DNA of 64,000 nt. Source: 66-474 sp040388785. Its GTDB lineage: Bacteria > Pseudomonadota > Gammaproteobacteria > Xanthomonadales > Rhodanobacteraceae. Below the pieces are notes generated by a model that saw only the letters and a program-made list of their open reading frames with translations, had not been told where the DNA came from and did no database searches. Made by a program: the position numbers and the translations under genes. The DNA lies in assembly GCA_040388785.1 (NCBI GenBank), contig JAZKBD010000023.1:1-64000 (forward strand). The letters run 5' to 3'. Below are positions 34,416-43,585 of this stretch, in pieces (positions within the stretch are counted from its first letter, which is position 1; each line of letters begins with the position of its first letter).

Positions 34416-35378
34416 ATGGCCGTGTTCCAGGCTCCGTCCCTCCACGATATCCGCAGCGCTGCCGCACGTATCGCAGCGCATGCACGCGTCACGCCAGTAC
34501 TGCATTCATCCGAACTCGACGCGCGTGCCGGTGCCGCGCTTCATTTCAAATGCGAACACCTGCAGGTCGGCGGTGCGTTCAAGTTCCGCGGTGCCTGCAA
34601 CGCCGTGTGGTCGCTCGGCGAGGAGGAAGCGCGGCACGGCGTGGTGACGCATTCGTCCGGCAATCACGGTGCGGCACTGGCGCTGGCTGCGCGCACCCGC
34701 AAGATTCCCGCGCACATCGTGGTGCCCGAAGGCGCGGTCGCGGCCAAGCTCGCCAACATCGAAAGGGCCGGCGGCATCCTGCACCGCTGTGCGCCGACGC
34801 AAGCCGCGCGCGAGGACGCGTGCGCGACGGTGCAGCGCGAAACGGGCGCGATGCTGGTGCATCCTTATGCCGATGCTCGTGTCATCGCAGGCCAGGGCAC
34901 GATCGTCCCGGAACTGCTGCAGCAGGTTCCCGGTCTCGATGCGGTCATTGTTCCTGTCGGTGGCGGCGGACTGGCTTCGGGCTGCGCCATCGCGCTTGCC
35001 GCCTTGTCGCCGAGCGCGCGATTGATCGGTGCCGAACCTGCGGGCGCCGACGACGCCTTCCAGTCGCTGCAGCGCGGCGAGCGCGTCACCGATGTCGTGC
35101 CGCACACGATTTGCGACGGCTTGCGCGCGACCATCGGCGAACCAAATTTCGCGTTGCTGAGCGCACATCGCGTCGAGGTGATCAGCGTGGACGACGATGC
35201 CACGCTCGCGGCGATGCGCCTCGTGTGGGCCGAACTCAAGCAGACGATCGAGCCCTCGTCGGCGGTGGTGCTGGCGGCGCTGCTCGCGCAGCGCGAACGC
35301 TTCGCCGGCCAACGCATCGGCCTGGTGCTGAGCGGCGGCAACGTCGATCTGGACGCGCTGCCGTTTATTCGCCAGTGA
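34416..35378 (+). CDS. PLP-dependent serine/threonine dehydratase (or serine racemase)
   Basis: A 320-residue fold-type II PLP enzyme. The Schiff-base lysine is Lys56 in GGAFKFRGA, SSGNHGAA binds the substrate carboxylate, and the glycine loop PVGGGGLASG holds the PLP phosphate. There is no C-terminal ACT regulatory domain, so it resembles catabolic threonine dehydratase or serine racemase rather than IlvA. Family members deaminate Thr or Ser to 2-oxobutyrate or pyruvate, and some racemise Ser. It diverges from pepN and ends directly against the convergent glmS stop. Confidence 0.9.
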   Translation: MAVFQAPSLHDIRSAAARIAAHARVTPVLHSSELDARAGAALHFKCEHLQVGGAFKFRGACNAVWSLGEEEARHGVVTHSSGNHGAALALAARTRKIPAHIVVPEGAVAAKLANIERAGGILHRCAPTQAAREDACATVQRETGAMLVHPYADARVIAGQGTIVPELLQQVPGLDAVIVPVGGGGLASGCAIALAALSPSARLIGAEPAGADDAFQSLQRGERVTDVVPHTICDGLRATIGEPNFALLSAHRVEVISVDDDATLAAMRLVWAELKQTIEPSSAVVLAALLAQRERFAGQRIGLVLSGGNVDLDALPFIRQ

Positions 35379-37211
35379 TCATTCCACCGTGACCGACTTG
35401 GCGAGATTGCGCGGCTGATCGACGTCGGTGCCGCGCAATACCGCGACGTGATACGCGAGCAACTGCAGCGGCACGGTGAACACCGCGGGCGCGATGAAGT
35501 TGCCGCCGGCGTCGACCTTCATCAGGTGGCCGCGATTGCCGTTCAGCGACACGTCGGCGTCCGAGTCGGCGAACACGTACAGCTGCCCGCCGCGCGCGCG
35601 CACCTCTTCCAGATTCGATTTCAACTTTTCCAGAAGCTGGTTGTTGGGCGCGACCGCGATCACCGGCATGTCCTCGTCGACCAGCGCCAGTGGCCCGTGC
35701 TTCAGTTCGCCCGCCGGATAGGCCTCGGCATGGATGTAGGAAATTTCCTTGAGCTTCAGCGCGCCTTCCATCGCCACCGGATACTGCGCGCCACGGCCGA
35801 GGAACAGCGCGTGGTGTTTGTCGACGAACGACTCGGCCAGCGTGGCGATCGCGGGCTCCAGTTTCAGCGCGTCCTCGATCCGGCGCGGCAGGCTGGCGAG
35901 CTCGCCGACCAATTGCGACAGCCTGCCGGCATCGATCCCGCGCAGGCGCGCGAGTTCCAGCACCAGCAGCGCCAGCGCGGTCAATTGCGTGGTGAACGCC
36001 TTGGTCGACGCGACACCGATTTCGGGCCCGGCGCGCGTCATCAAGGTGAGGTCGGATTCGCGCACCAGGCTTGATTCCGGCACGTTGCAGATCGCGAACG
36101 AACCGAGGTAGCCGCGCTCGCGACCATCGCGCAGCGCCGCCAGCGTGTCGGCGGTTTCACCCGACTGCGAGATCGCGAGGAACAGCGTGTCCGGCATCAC
36201 CACCACATTGCGGTAACGGTATTCGCTGGCGACTTCGACGCTGCACGGAATGCCGGCGATGCCTTCCAGCCAGTAACGCGCGACCATGCCGGCGTGGTAA
36301 CTGGTGCCGCAGGCGACGATGTGCACGTGGCGCACGCGCTTCAGCAGTTCGTCGGCGTCCACACCGAAGATGTTCGGCAGGACATGGTTGTCGCTGATGC
36401 GGCCTTCCAGGGTGTTGGCGACCGCGCCCGGCTGCTCGAAGATTTCCTTCAGCATGTAATGGCGGAACTGGCCGCGCTCGACCGCGTCCATCGACAGATC
36501 GCTCTCGCGCACTTTCCGCGTAACCTGCGAACCGTCGGCGGACTGGATCACGAGCGCATCCGGCGTGATCTCCACCGCGTCGCCTTCTTCGAGGTACACG
36601 ATGCGGTTGGTGACCTGGATCAGCGCCTGCACGTCCGAGCCGAGGAAGTGTTCGCCGATGCCGACGCCCACGCACAACGGACTGCCGCGGCGCGCGCCCA
36701 CCACGTGGCCGGGATGATCGCGGTGCAGCACCGCGATCGCGTACGCGCCGCGCAAGCGACGGGTGGCGTCGGCGACCGCGTCGCGCAGCGATTTGCCTTC
36801 GGCGACAAGCTTGTGCACGAGGTGCGCGATGACTTCGGTATCCGTGTCGGACGTGAAGGCGTAACCGGCAGCCTTGAGTTCTTCGCGCAGTTCCGCGTGG
36901 TTCTCGATGATGCCGTTGTGCACCACCGCGACCACGTCGCGTGATACGTGCGGGTGCGCGTTGGCTTCGTTGGGCACCCCGTGGGTGGCCCAGCGGGTGT
37001 GCGCGATGCCGGTGCGCCCGTGGGTGGACGACGCCTGCCACAGCGCATCCAGTCCCGAAACCTTGCCGGGCGCACGCAGGCGGCTCAGCTTTCCGCCGTC
37101 CAGCACGGCTAGGCCGGCCGAGTCGTAGCCGCGGTATTCGAGGGCGTGCAGCCCAGCAAGCAGGATGGGGACGACGTCACGCTGGGTGCAGCCGGCAACG
37201 ATTCCACACAT
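35379..37211 (-). CDS. glmS: Glutamine--fructose-6-phosphate aminotransferase
   Basis: Makes glucosamine-6-phosphate from fructose-6-phosphate and glutamine, the first step to UDP-GlcNAc for peptidoglycan and LPS. At 610 residues it has the normal length. It begins MCGIVAG with the N-terminal nucleophile Cys2 (after Met removal) and the class II glutaminase signature ALEYRGYDSAGLA. Two SIS sugar-isomerase domains follow (ACGTSYHAGMVA and ISQSGETADTLAA), and it ends in the conserved LAKSVTVE. No glmS ribozyme is expected in this lineage and none was seen in the upstream 216 bp. It diverges from the sugar transferase. Confidence 0.97.
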   Translation of the reverse strand: MCGIVAGCTQRDVVPILLAGLHALEYRGYDSAGLAVLDGGKLSRLRAPGKVSGLDALWQASSTHGRTGIAHTRWATHGVPNEANAHPHVSRDVVAVVHNGIIENHAELREELKAAGYAFTSDTDTEVIAHLVHKLVAEGKSLRDAVADATRRLRGAYAIAVLHRDHPGHVVGARRGSPLCVGVGIGEHFLGSDVQALIQVTNRIVYLEEGDAVEITPDALVIQSADGSQVTRKVRESDLSMDAVERGQFRHYMLKEIFEQPGAVANTLEGRISDNHVLPNIFGVDADELLKRVRHVHIVACGTSYHAGMVARYWLEGIAGIPCSVEVASEYRYRNVVVMPDTLFLAISQSGETADTLAALRDGRERGYLGSFAICNVPESSLVRESDLTLMTRAGPEIGVASTKAFTTQLTALALLVLELARLRGIDAGRLSQLVGELASLPRRIEDALKLEPAIATLAESFVDKHHALFLGRGAQYPVAMEGALKLKEISYIHAEAYPAGELKHGPLALVDEDMPVIAVAPNNQLLEKLKSNLEEVRARGGQLYVFADSDADVSLNGNRGHLMKVDAGGNFIAPAVFTVPLQLLAYHVAVLRGTDVDQPRNLAKSVTVE

Positions 37212-37341
37212 GGTCCTGCACCTGGCGCGCGGTCAAAAAACGTAAAGATACAGGGGTTTGGGTCGAAAAGGGCGGCGTTTCCGGACCGCTGGACCGAGCC
37301 GCGGCATGTTTCGTGCAGGAACCTTCAGCATTCGCCGAAAT

Positions 37342-37369
37342 TTGAACCACGTCACATTCGTAGTATAAA
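37342..37369 (+). promoter_or_regulatory. Candidate sigma-70 promoter of the sugar transferase
   Basis: TTGAAC at 37342-37347 and TATAAA at 37364-37369, spaced 16 bp, lie about 60 bp before the ATG at 37428. The -10 is close to consensus and stands out in this GC-rich DNA. Confidence 0.5.
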
Positions 37370-37427
37370 GGCCCTCCCCTCGCGCCAAGCCGCACCGGCC
37401 CGAGGGGTAAATACAGGGGGACGCATC

Positions 37428-38828
37428 ATGTTCCGGTTGTTTCGACAACGTGCGCTCAGGTGGCAACTGCTGCTTGTGCTGGTCGAGTTCGCCTTGCTGG
37501 TCGGTTGCGTCTACGCCGCGGTCGTACTGCGCTACTGGGGGGATTTGGGCACCCAGGCGGCGTTCGGAAACGCCCTGCACTGGCGCGCGCCGTTGGCGGC
37601 CGTGGTATTGATCCTCGCGATGACGGCTCTGGGCTTGTACCAGGTGCACCTGCGCGCGAGCTGGCTGGGCCGCCTCAGCCGGCAAGGGGTTGCCTTCGTG
37701 CTGGGCGGCGTTGCGTTGACCGTGCTCTATTACGCCATGCCGGCCGCATACATCGGCCGCGGCGTGCTCGGTATCACGCTGGTCCTCGGCTATCTGATGT
37801 TGGCCCTGTGGCGCGTGCTGTTTCTCGGTTTCGTGGACGCCGACCTGTTCAAGCGGCGTGTGGTGATGCTGGGCGCGGGCCAGCGTGCCGCCGAAGTGTT
37901 CAGCAAGATGCGCCGCAAGACCGACCAGCGCGGGTTCAAGATCCTCGGCTACGTGCCAATCGGCGCGGATCCGGTGACGGTGCCGCAGTCGTCGCTGCTG
38001 CATCCCGACGAAGCGCTGTGCCAGTGGGTGACCCGCCTCGGCGCGGACGAGATCGTGGTGGGTCCCGACGACCGTCGCGGCACCTTGCCGGTGGATGCGT
38101 TGCTCGAATGCAAGCAGCGCGGCGTGGCGGTGACCGAGCTGGCGGAATTCTTCGAACGCGAAGCCGGCAAGATCAAGATGGACCTTACCAATCCGTCCTG
38201 GCTGGTATTCTCAGATGGCTTCAACATCTCGCCGGTGCGGCGCACCATCAAGCGCAGCTTCGATGTCGCGATGGCTTCGCTGGTGGGGCTGGTGGCGTGG
38301 CCGTTCATGCTGCTGACGACGTTGGCGATCCGGCTGGAATCCGGCCGCGGCGCACCGATCCTGTACCGGCAGGAGCGGGTCGGAGAAAACGGCAAACCGT
38401 TCCAGGTGATCAAGTTCCGCAGCATGCGCACCGACGCCGAGCTCGATGGCGTGGCGCGCTGGGCGACCAAGAACGACGATCGCGTGACCCGCGTCGGCCG
38501 CTTCATCCGCAAGACGCGCCTCGATGAACTGCCGCAACTCTGGAACGTCCTGCGCGGCGACATGAGCGTCATCGGCCCGCGTCCGGAACGGCCGCAATTC
38601 GTGGACGACTTCAACACGCGCATCCGCTACTACTCGTTGCGGCACTGCGTGAAACCGGGTCTGACCGGCTGGGCGCAGTTGCGCTATCCCTACGGTTCCT
38701 CGTTCGAGGACGCCGTGGAAAAGTTGAAGTTCGACCTGTTCTACGTCAAGAACCACAATTTCGCGTTCGACCTCGCCATCCTGATCCAGACAGTGGAAGT
38801 GGTGCTGTTCGGGCGCGGCGCACGCTGA
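37428..38828 (+). CDS. Polyprenyl glycosylphosphotransferase (exopolysaccharide sugar transferase)
   Basis: A 466-residue membrane enzyme that starts polysaccharide assembly by moving a sugar-1-phosphate to undecaprenyl phosphate. Four or five N-terminal hydrophobic segments (about 12-130) are followed by a CoA-binding-like domain (RRVVMLGAGQRAAEVF), another hydrophobic segment near 275-300, and the catalytic domain (KFRSMRTDAE, KTRLDELPQLWNVLRGDMSVIGPRPERP, PGLTGWAQLRY). This layout matches the WcaJ/GumD and EpsB/XrtA-associated type. The ATG at 37428 has AGGGGG 8 nt upstream. No other polysaccharide cluster genes follow, so it may act with glycosyltransferases encoded elsewhere. The sugar is not predictable. 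Confidence 0.9.
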   Translation: MFRLFRQRALRWQLLLVLVEFALLVGCVYAAVVLRYWGDLGTQAAFGNALHWRAPLAAVVLILAMTALGLYQVHLRASWLGRLSRQGVAFVLGGVALTVLYYAMPAAYIGRGVLGITLVLGYLMLALWRVLFLGFVDADLFKRRVVMLGAGQRAAEVFSKMRRKTDQRGFKILGYVPIGADPVTVPQSSLLHPDEALCQWVTRLGADEIVVGPDDRRGTLPVDALLECKQRGVAVTELAEFFEREAGKIKMDLTNPSWLVFSDGFNISPVRRTIKRSFDVAMASLVGLVAWPFMLLTTLAIRLESGRGAPILYRQERVGENGKPFQVIKFRSMRTDAELDGVARWATKNDDRVTRVGRFIRKTRLDELPQLWNVLRGDMSVIGPRPERPQFVDDFNTRIRYYSLRHCVKPGLTGWAQLRYPYGSSFEDAVEKLKFDLFYVKNHNFAFDLAILIQTVEVVLFGRGAR

Positions 38829-38890
38829 ATCAACGGGGGCATGCCGCGACGCGGTGTGTGGGGCGCGATCGTTGCGGGATACTGCTCGGC

Positions 38891-39319
38891 ATGGCGGGAG
38901 ACACCGACTTTCTGGCGCTGTATGAGGAACTGGGCCTGTCGCCAGGCATCAGTGACCTCGACGCGTTCAAGCACGCCTATCGCCGCCGGGTCGCGCAGCT
39001 GCATCCCGATCGCCGGTCCGCGAACCACGCGGATACCGACCGCCTGCAACGCCTCAACCGGCTGTATGGCGCGGCGCTCGCGTTCGAACAGCGCTACGGC
39101 CGCTTGCCCGCGGCGACGGCCGGGACGCGACGCATGGATGCTGTGCGCACGGAAGCAACGCCTTCACCGGTCCGTGCGAGCAGCGGCCACGAGCGCCACG
39201 TGCAGCGCACGCGCACTCTCGCGGCACCGCGCCGCAATCGTGCGCGCTACTACCTGGCGCTGGTGATCCTGCTGGCGCTCGCGTTCGCGATCTGGGGCGT
39301 CGGCGTCGTCGCGCGCTGA
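38891..39319 (+). CDS. J-domain protein with a C-terminal membrane anchor
   Basis: A 142-residue protein. Residues about 5-70 form a J-domain with the HPD motif (QLHPDRRS), which stimulates Hsp70/DnaK ATPase. A basic, probably unstructured linker and one C-terminal transmembrane segment (YYLALVILLALAFAIWGVGVV) follow. It would sit on the inner membrane with the J-domain in the cytoplasm. The ATG at 38891 was preferred since the J-domain begins at once; an upstream in-frame GTG at 38858 would add 11 residues and lies near the sugar transferase stop. The two genes are likely cotranscribed (62 bp gap). Confidence 0.8.
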   Translation: MAGDTDFLALYEELGLSPGISDLDAFKHAYRRRVAQLHPDRRSANHADTDRLQRLNRLYGAALAFEQRYGRLPAATAGTRRMDAVRTEATPSPVRASSGHERHVQRTRTLAAPRRNRARYYLALVILLALAFAIWGVGVVAR

Positions 39320-39334
39320 AGCGCGATCGCGCGA

Positions 39335-41743
39335 TCAGAACGGCAGCTGCAGCGTGTCGTCGCACGCCAGGATCTGCGCGCGGAACGTATCCTGGATGCG
39401 TTTCAACGCAGCCGGATTGTCGGCGTCGAAACGCAGCACCAGCACGGGCGTGGTGTTGGAGGCGCGCACCAAACCCCAGCCGTCCGGCCAGTCGGCGCGC
39501 ACGCCGTCGATGGTGGTAATGCGCGCGCCATCGAATTGCGCGCGTTCGCGGAAGCGCGCGATGAAGGGATGGTTCTGGCCTTCCTGCATCTGGACGTGCA
39601 GTTCGGGTGTCGACACGCCTTTCGGCAGCGTCGCGAAGATCTCCTCCGGCGTGCGGCCTTCCGGATCGTCGGCCAGGATTTCCAGCAGGCGCGCGGCGGC
39701 GTACACGCCGTCATCGAAGCCGTACCAGCGCTCGCGGAAAAAGAAATGCCCGCTCATTTCGCCAGCGAGTTGCGCGCCGGTTTCCTTCATCTTGGCCTTG
39801 ATCAGCGAGTGTCCGGTCTTCCACATCAGCGGACTGCCGCCGGCTTTCAGGATCAGCGGCTGCAGGTGGCCGGTGCACTTCACGTCGTACAGGATCGTCG
39901 CGCCGGGATTGCGCGTCAGCACGTCCTGCGCGAACAGCATCAGCACGCGATCGGGATAAATGATTTCACCATCCCTGGTCACCACGCCAAGCCGGTCGCC
40001 ATCGCCGTCGAAGGCGAGGCCGACATCCGCGCCGGTTTTCCTGACCGTCAGGATCAGGTCGGCGAGATTCTTCGGTTCGGAGGGATCGGGATGGTGGTTG
40101 GGGAAGGTGCCATCCACGTCGCAGTACAACGGGATGGGTTCGCAGCCGATCGCGTGCACCACGCCCGGCGCGGTGTTGCCGGCGATGCCATTGCCGCAAT
40201 CGACCACCACCTTCAGCGCGCGTCCGGTCTGGATGTCCGATGCAATGCGCTCGATGTATTCGCCGGTGATGTCGTACTGGCGCAGTGAACCGTGGCCTTC
40301 GGCGAGGCGACCGTCGACGATGCGCTGGTACAAATCCTGGATTGCATCTTCGGCCAGCGTCTCGCCGCCGATCACGACCTTGAAGCCGTTGTAGTCGGGC
40401 GGGTTGTGGCTGCCGGTGACCGACACGCACGAACCGGTGTTGAGCTGGTAGGCGGCGAAATAGCTGACCGGCGTCGGCACCGCGCCGATGTCGACCACGT
40501 CCACGCCCGCCGCGCGCAGGCCCTCGATCAATGCGCCGGATAGCATCGGGCCAGACAGGCGCCCGTCGCGTCCGACCACGATTTCGGAGAGATCCTTGTC
40601 GCGCACCGCGCTGCCGATCGCGCGGCCGAGTTGGCGCGCGACACCTTCGGTCAGCGTCTGGCCGACCACGCCGCGGATGTCGTAGGCGCGGAAAATGCTG
40701 CGGTCGGGAATGGGATCGCCATGTGCCGAAGCTTCCGGGGTCGTCGCGGCTTCCACTGGAACTTTCACCGGTGCGGGTTTGGGCTTCGGCGGTGCGGCGG
40801 CGATCACGTCGGCCAGCGCGGGTTCTTCCGCCAGCGGTGCACCCCCCAGGCGCGCGCGCACGCGCGGGCGCAGCCACAGCACGCCGAGACCCAGCAGGAA
40901 AGCCACGATCGCGAGCACCAGCGCCGCAACGAAGGATTGCGTGATCGGCAACCAGAATCCCGGAGGCGACGACGCAATGCGGTAGAGGCTGTGCGGCACC
41001 GGCACACCGGCGTCGTCGGCCGTCGACAAGCCGTCCTGCCCCACGCCGTCCAGCACGGTGTCGCCGGACTTGGTGCTTTGCCGCAGGTCCAACCGGCCCG
41101 CGCTCACCGGCTCGGAATGCAGCGCGATGCGCAGTGCCGAGTCCGGAAAATCGATCGTCGCGAAGGCCAGCGGCTTGCCGTCCGCACCCATGATCGGACC
41201 CGCGAAACTCATCACCCGTGCCACCGGCGATTGCGCGGGACCGACATCGCCGTCGCTCAAGCTGGACATCAACTGCGCCGCGCGCGCGTAGCCGAGTTGC
41301 GAGAGGTTGCCGTGCAGCACCTCGTTCAATTGCGCGCCGTACAGCGTCACGCGGCTCGCGTCCTTGACGGCTGCCTTGATGGCTTGCGTTGCCGCAGCGC
41401 GCGTTTGCGCGGTGTCGCTGGCGAGGTCCGCGGCCACGGCCGGTTGCGCCAGTGCCTTGATGACCTGCGCGCGCCGGTCCGCGACGATCAGTGCGATCTT
41501 TTGCGCGGCATCCTGTCTGGCCTGCACCAGATCCTGCGATGCATTCGACTGGCGCCATGTGAGCCACGCTTGCCAGCCCATGAACAAGCCGAACAGCACC
41601 AGCAACGTGCCCAGCGCGAGCAGCAAGTCCGCCACGACAGCGGCGATGCCGCGGCGCAGGCTGAAGCGTGCACGCACGGCGCGTGCCGCGGCCTGCACTT
41701 GCTGGGCGTTGGTAGCCTTGCCTGTGGCCGATTCGTTGTCCAT
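39335..41743 (-). CDS. algC: Phosphomannomutase/phosphoglucomutase with a membrane-sensor N-terminus
   Basis: An 802-residue protein. The last 450 residues are an alpha-D-phosphohexomutase: active-site Ser in TGSHNPPDYNGFK, metal loop DGDGDRLG, sugar loop GEMSGHFFF and phosphate loop RASNTTP. It interconverts mannose-6-P/mannose-1-P or the glucose forms, feeding LPS and exopolysaccharide. The first 340 residues are an extra part: a membrane segment near 35-60, a periplasmic-type domain of about 190 residues, a second membrane segment near 260-285, and a Pro/Lys/Ala-rich linker. P. aeruginosa AlgC lacks this; long forms are known in Xanthomonadaceae. The ATG lies just past the dut stop. Confidence 0.9.
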   Translation of the reverse strand: MDNESATGKATNAQQVQAAARAVRARFSLRRGIAAVVADLLLALGTLLVLFGLFMGWQAWLTWRQSNASQDLVQARQDAAQKIALIVADRRAQVIKALAQPAVAADLASDTAQTRAAATQAIKAAVKDASRVTLYGAQLNEVLHGNLSQLGYARAAQLMSSLSDGDVGPAQSPVARVMSFAGPIMGADGKPLAFATIDFPDSALRIALHSEPVSAGRLDLRQSTKSGDTVLDGVGQDGLSTADDAGVPVPHSLYRIASSPPGFWLPITQSFVAALVLAIVAFLLGLGVLWLRPRVRARLGGAPLAEEPALADVIAAAPPKPKPAPVKVPVEAATTPEASAHGDPIPDRSIFRAYDIRGVVGQTLTEGVARQLGRAIGSAVRDKDLSEIVVGRDGRLSGPMLSGALIEGLRAAGVDVVDIGAVPTPVSYFAAYQLNTGSCVSVTGSHNPPDYNGFKVVIGGETLAEDAIQDLYQRIVDGRLAEGHGSLRQYDITGEYIERIASDIQTGRALKVVVDCGNGIAGNTAPGVVHAIGCEPIPLYCDVDGTFPNHHPDPSEPKNLADLILTVRKTGADVGLAFDGDGDRLGVVTRDGEIIYPDRVLMLFAQDVLTRNPGATILYDVKCTGHLQPLILKAGGSPLMWKTGHSLIKAKMKETGAQLAGEMSGHFFFRERWYGFDDGVYAAARLLEILADDPEGRTPEEIFATLPKGVSTPELHVQMQEGQNHPFIARFRERAQFDGARITTIDGVRADWPDGWGLVRASNTTPVLVLRFDADNPAALKRIQDTFRAQILACDDTLQLPF

Positions 41744-41744
41744 G

Positions 41745-42218
41745 TCATGCGACCCCTGTCGAGCCAAACCCGGCGGCACCGCGCGTCGTTGCCGCGAAGT
41801 CCTCGACCACGCGCCACGCGACGCGCGCGACCGGCGTCACCAGCAACTGCGCGATGCGGTCGCCCGGCTGGATGGTAAAGGGCGCCCTGCCGCGGTTCCA
41901 GCAGGAAATCATCAGCGGTCCCTGGTAATCGGCGTCGATCAAGCCGGTGAGATTGCCGAGCACGAGGCCGTGTTTGTGGCCGAGTCCCGAGCGCGGCAGG
42001 ATCAGCGCGCACCAGCCGGGATCGCCGATATGGATCGCGAGACCGGTCGGAATCAACGTGCTGTCACCCGGCGTCAGCGTGACGGCGCTCTCGGGCGCGG
42101 CGCGCAAATCCATCGCGGCACTGCCGTCGGTGGCATAGGCCGGCAACGGAATCGAATCGCCGAGCCGCGCGTCGAGGCGCTTCAGTTGCACCGGCACCGC
42201 AGGTTGCGATGGATTCAT
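41745..42218 (-). CDS. dut: Deoxyuridine 5'-triphosphate nucleotidohydrolase
   Basis: Trimeric dUTPase of 157 residues, which hydrolyses dUTP to dUMP, limits uracil in DNA and supplies the thymidylate pathway. All five family motifs are present: AAMDLRAA, PRSGLGHKHG, GLIDADYQG, PGDRIAQL and RGAAGFGSTG. Its ATG overlaps the coaB stop by 4 bp (ATGA) and its stop adjoins the phosphomannomutase start, giving a coaC-coaB-dut-algC operon. The coaBC-dut linkage is common in Gammaproteobacteria. Confidence 0.97.
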   Translation of the reverse strand: MNPSQPAVPVQLKRLDARLGDSIPLPAYATDGSAAMDLRAAPESAVTLTPGDSTLIPTGLAIHIGDPGWCALILPRSGLGHKHGLVLGNLTGLIDADYQGPLMISCWNRGRAPFTIQPGDRIAQLLVTPVARVAWRVVEDFAATTRGAAGFGSTGVA

Positions 42219-42889
42219 GCGTGGCCCCGAGCGTGGTAATGGTCCGCGATGCGCGCGACCAGTGTGCGCGCGAGTTCGGACTTCGGCGCGCGCGGCAGGG
42301 ATTCACTGCCGCCCGCCCAGATCAACTCCAGCGCGTTGTCATCGGCGCCGATGCCGAGGTTTTCGTCGACGTGGTTGGCGGCCAGCAGATCGAGTTTCTT
42401 GCGCACCAGTTTTTCGCGGGCATGTTCGATGACGTGATCGGTTTCGGCGGCGAAGCCGACCACGAACGGGCGCGGATCGCGCGCCGCGACTTCGGCCAGG
42501 ATGTCGGGATTCTCGACCAGTTCCAGCAGCGGCGTTCCGGACGCGCCCTTCTTGATCTTGCGCGCGCTGTAATCGGCGACGCGCCAATCGGCGACCGCGG
42601 CGGTGGCGATGAAGATGTCGGCGCTCCCAATCGCGTGCATCACCGCATCACGCATCTGCAACGCGCTGCGCACGTCGACACGGCGACTCACGCCGGGCGG
42701 CGTCGAAAGCGCGACCGGGCCTGCAATCAGGGTGACGTCGGCACCGGCTTGCGTCGCGGCTTCCGCGACGGCGAAGCCCATCTTGCCCGAGCTGCGGTTG
42801 CCCAGGAAGCGCACCGGGTCGATGTCTTCGTAGGTAGGCCCGGCGTCGATCACGACTTTCACGCCGGCGAGTGCTTCTTCACGCGACAT
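42215..42889 (-). CDS. coaB: Phosphopantothenate--cysteine ligase (CoaB part of CoaBC)
   Basis: The 224-residue ligase half of coenzyme A synthesis: joins 4'-phosphopantothenate and cysteine. It has the conserved AGPTYEDIDPVRFLGNRSSGKMG, the AAVADWRVADYSARKIKK region and VVGFAAETD. In most bacteria this is fused to CoaC. Here it starts at its own ATG at 42889, in a different frame from coaC, with 11 bp of overlap. No strong Shine-Dalgarno precedes it, so it would depend on translational coupling, or the two frames are one gene broken by a one-base indel. Confidence 0.88.
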   Translation of the reverse strand: MSREEALAGVKVVIDAGPTYEDIDPVRFLGNRSSGKMGFAVAEAATQAGADVTLIAGPVALSTPPGVSRRVDVRSALQMRDAVMHAIGSADIFIATAAVADWRVADYSARKIKKGASGTPLLELVENPDILAEVAARDPRPFVVGFAAETDHVIEHAREKLVRKKLDLLAANHVDENLGIGADDNALELIWAGGSESLPRAPKSELARTLVARIADHYHARGHA

Positions 42890-43469
42890 GCGTGCCGCCC
42901 GGGGTCGTGAGCGCCTGCACCAGTTGCTGCGGTTCCAGCATCCGGCCTGGTCCCGATTCGCCCTCGGCGAGTGGTCCGTTCGCAGGACCGAGGATCGCGA
43001 CGCCACGCGCGCGCAAGGTCGCGACATTGGCCTGGGTGGCGGGGTGCAGCCACATGCGGTGGTTCATGGCCGGCGCGACCGCCACGGGCGCGGTGGTGGC
43101 AAGGCACAGCGTGGACAACAAGTCATCGGCGAAACCGTGCGCGAGCCTGGCCAGCGTGTCGGCGGAAGCCGGCGCGATCAACACCGCATCGGCCCAGCGC
43201 GCCAGCTCCAGATGGCTCATGCCCATTTCGGCCTCGGCATCCCACAGGCCATGGCGCACCGGCTGGCCGGAGAGTGCCTGGAACGTCAGCGGCGTGACGA
43301 AGCGCGCGGCGTTTTCGGTCAGCACCACACGCACCTGCACGCCCGCGTCGCGCAGGCGACGCACGACTTCGCAAGCCTTGTATGCGGCGATGCCACCCGA
43401 GACGCCGAGCAGAACATGCTTGTTGTCGCTGAACCCATGTTCGCCGGGACGACGTTGCGCAGCACTCAT
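42879..43469 (-). CDS. coaC: Phosphopantothenoylcysteine decarboxylase (CoaC part of CoaBC)
   Basis: The 196-residue flavoprotein half: decarboxylates phosphopantothenoylcysteine. It has the GVSGGIAAYKACEVVRRLRDAG start, the active-site His in the GMSHLELARWAD region, the PASADTLARLAHGFADDLL FMN-binding segment, and PAMNHRMW with the substrate clamp and active-site Asn. It ends with GRMLEPQQLVQALTTPGGTHVA and a stop exactly where the fused protein would continue into CoaB. It diverges from radC (116 bp gap). Confidence 0.88.
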   Translation of the reverse strand: MSAAQRRPGEHGFSDNKHVLLGVSGGIAAYKACEVVRRLRDAGVQVRVVLTENAARFVTPLTFQALSGQPVRHGLWDAEAEMGMSHLELARWADAVLIAPASADTLARLAHGFADDLLSTLCLATTAPVAVAPAMNHRMWLHPATQANVATLRARGVAILGPANGPLAEGESGPGRMLEPQQLVQALTTPGGTHVA

Positions 43470-43585
43470 GTCGGCATCCGCTGACAGGCAAATCGGTGAT
43501 TAGCTTACCCGAATCGCGCATCCGGGCCGCTGCATCCGCGGCCGCGCGAGCGCCATGCTGGAGGCCGGTCACAAGGAACGCCGCA

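Noticed and set aside
37212..37427. Possible glmS ribozyme or riboswitch upstream of glmS
   Set aside because: The minus-strand leader shows no ribozyme core, and Gammaproteobacteria control glmS by small RNAs instead.
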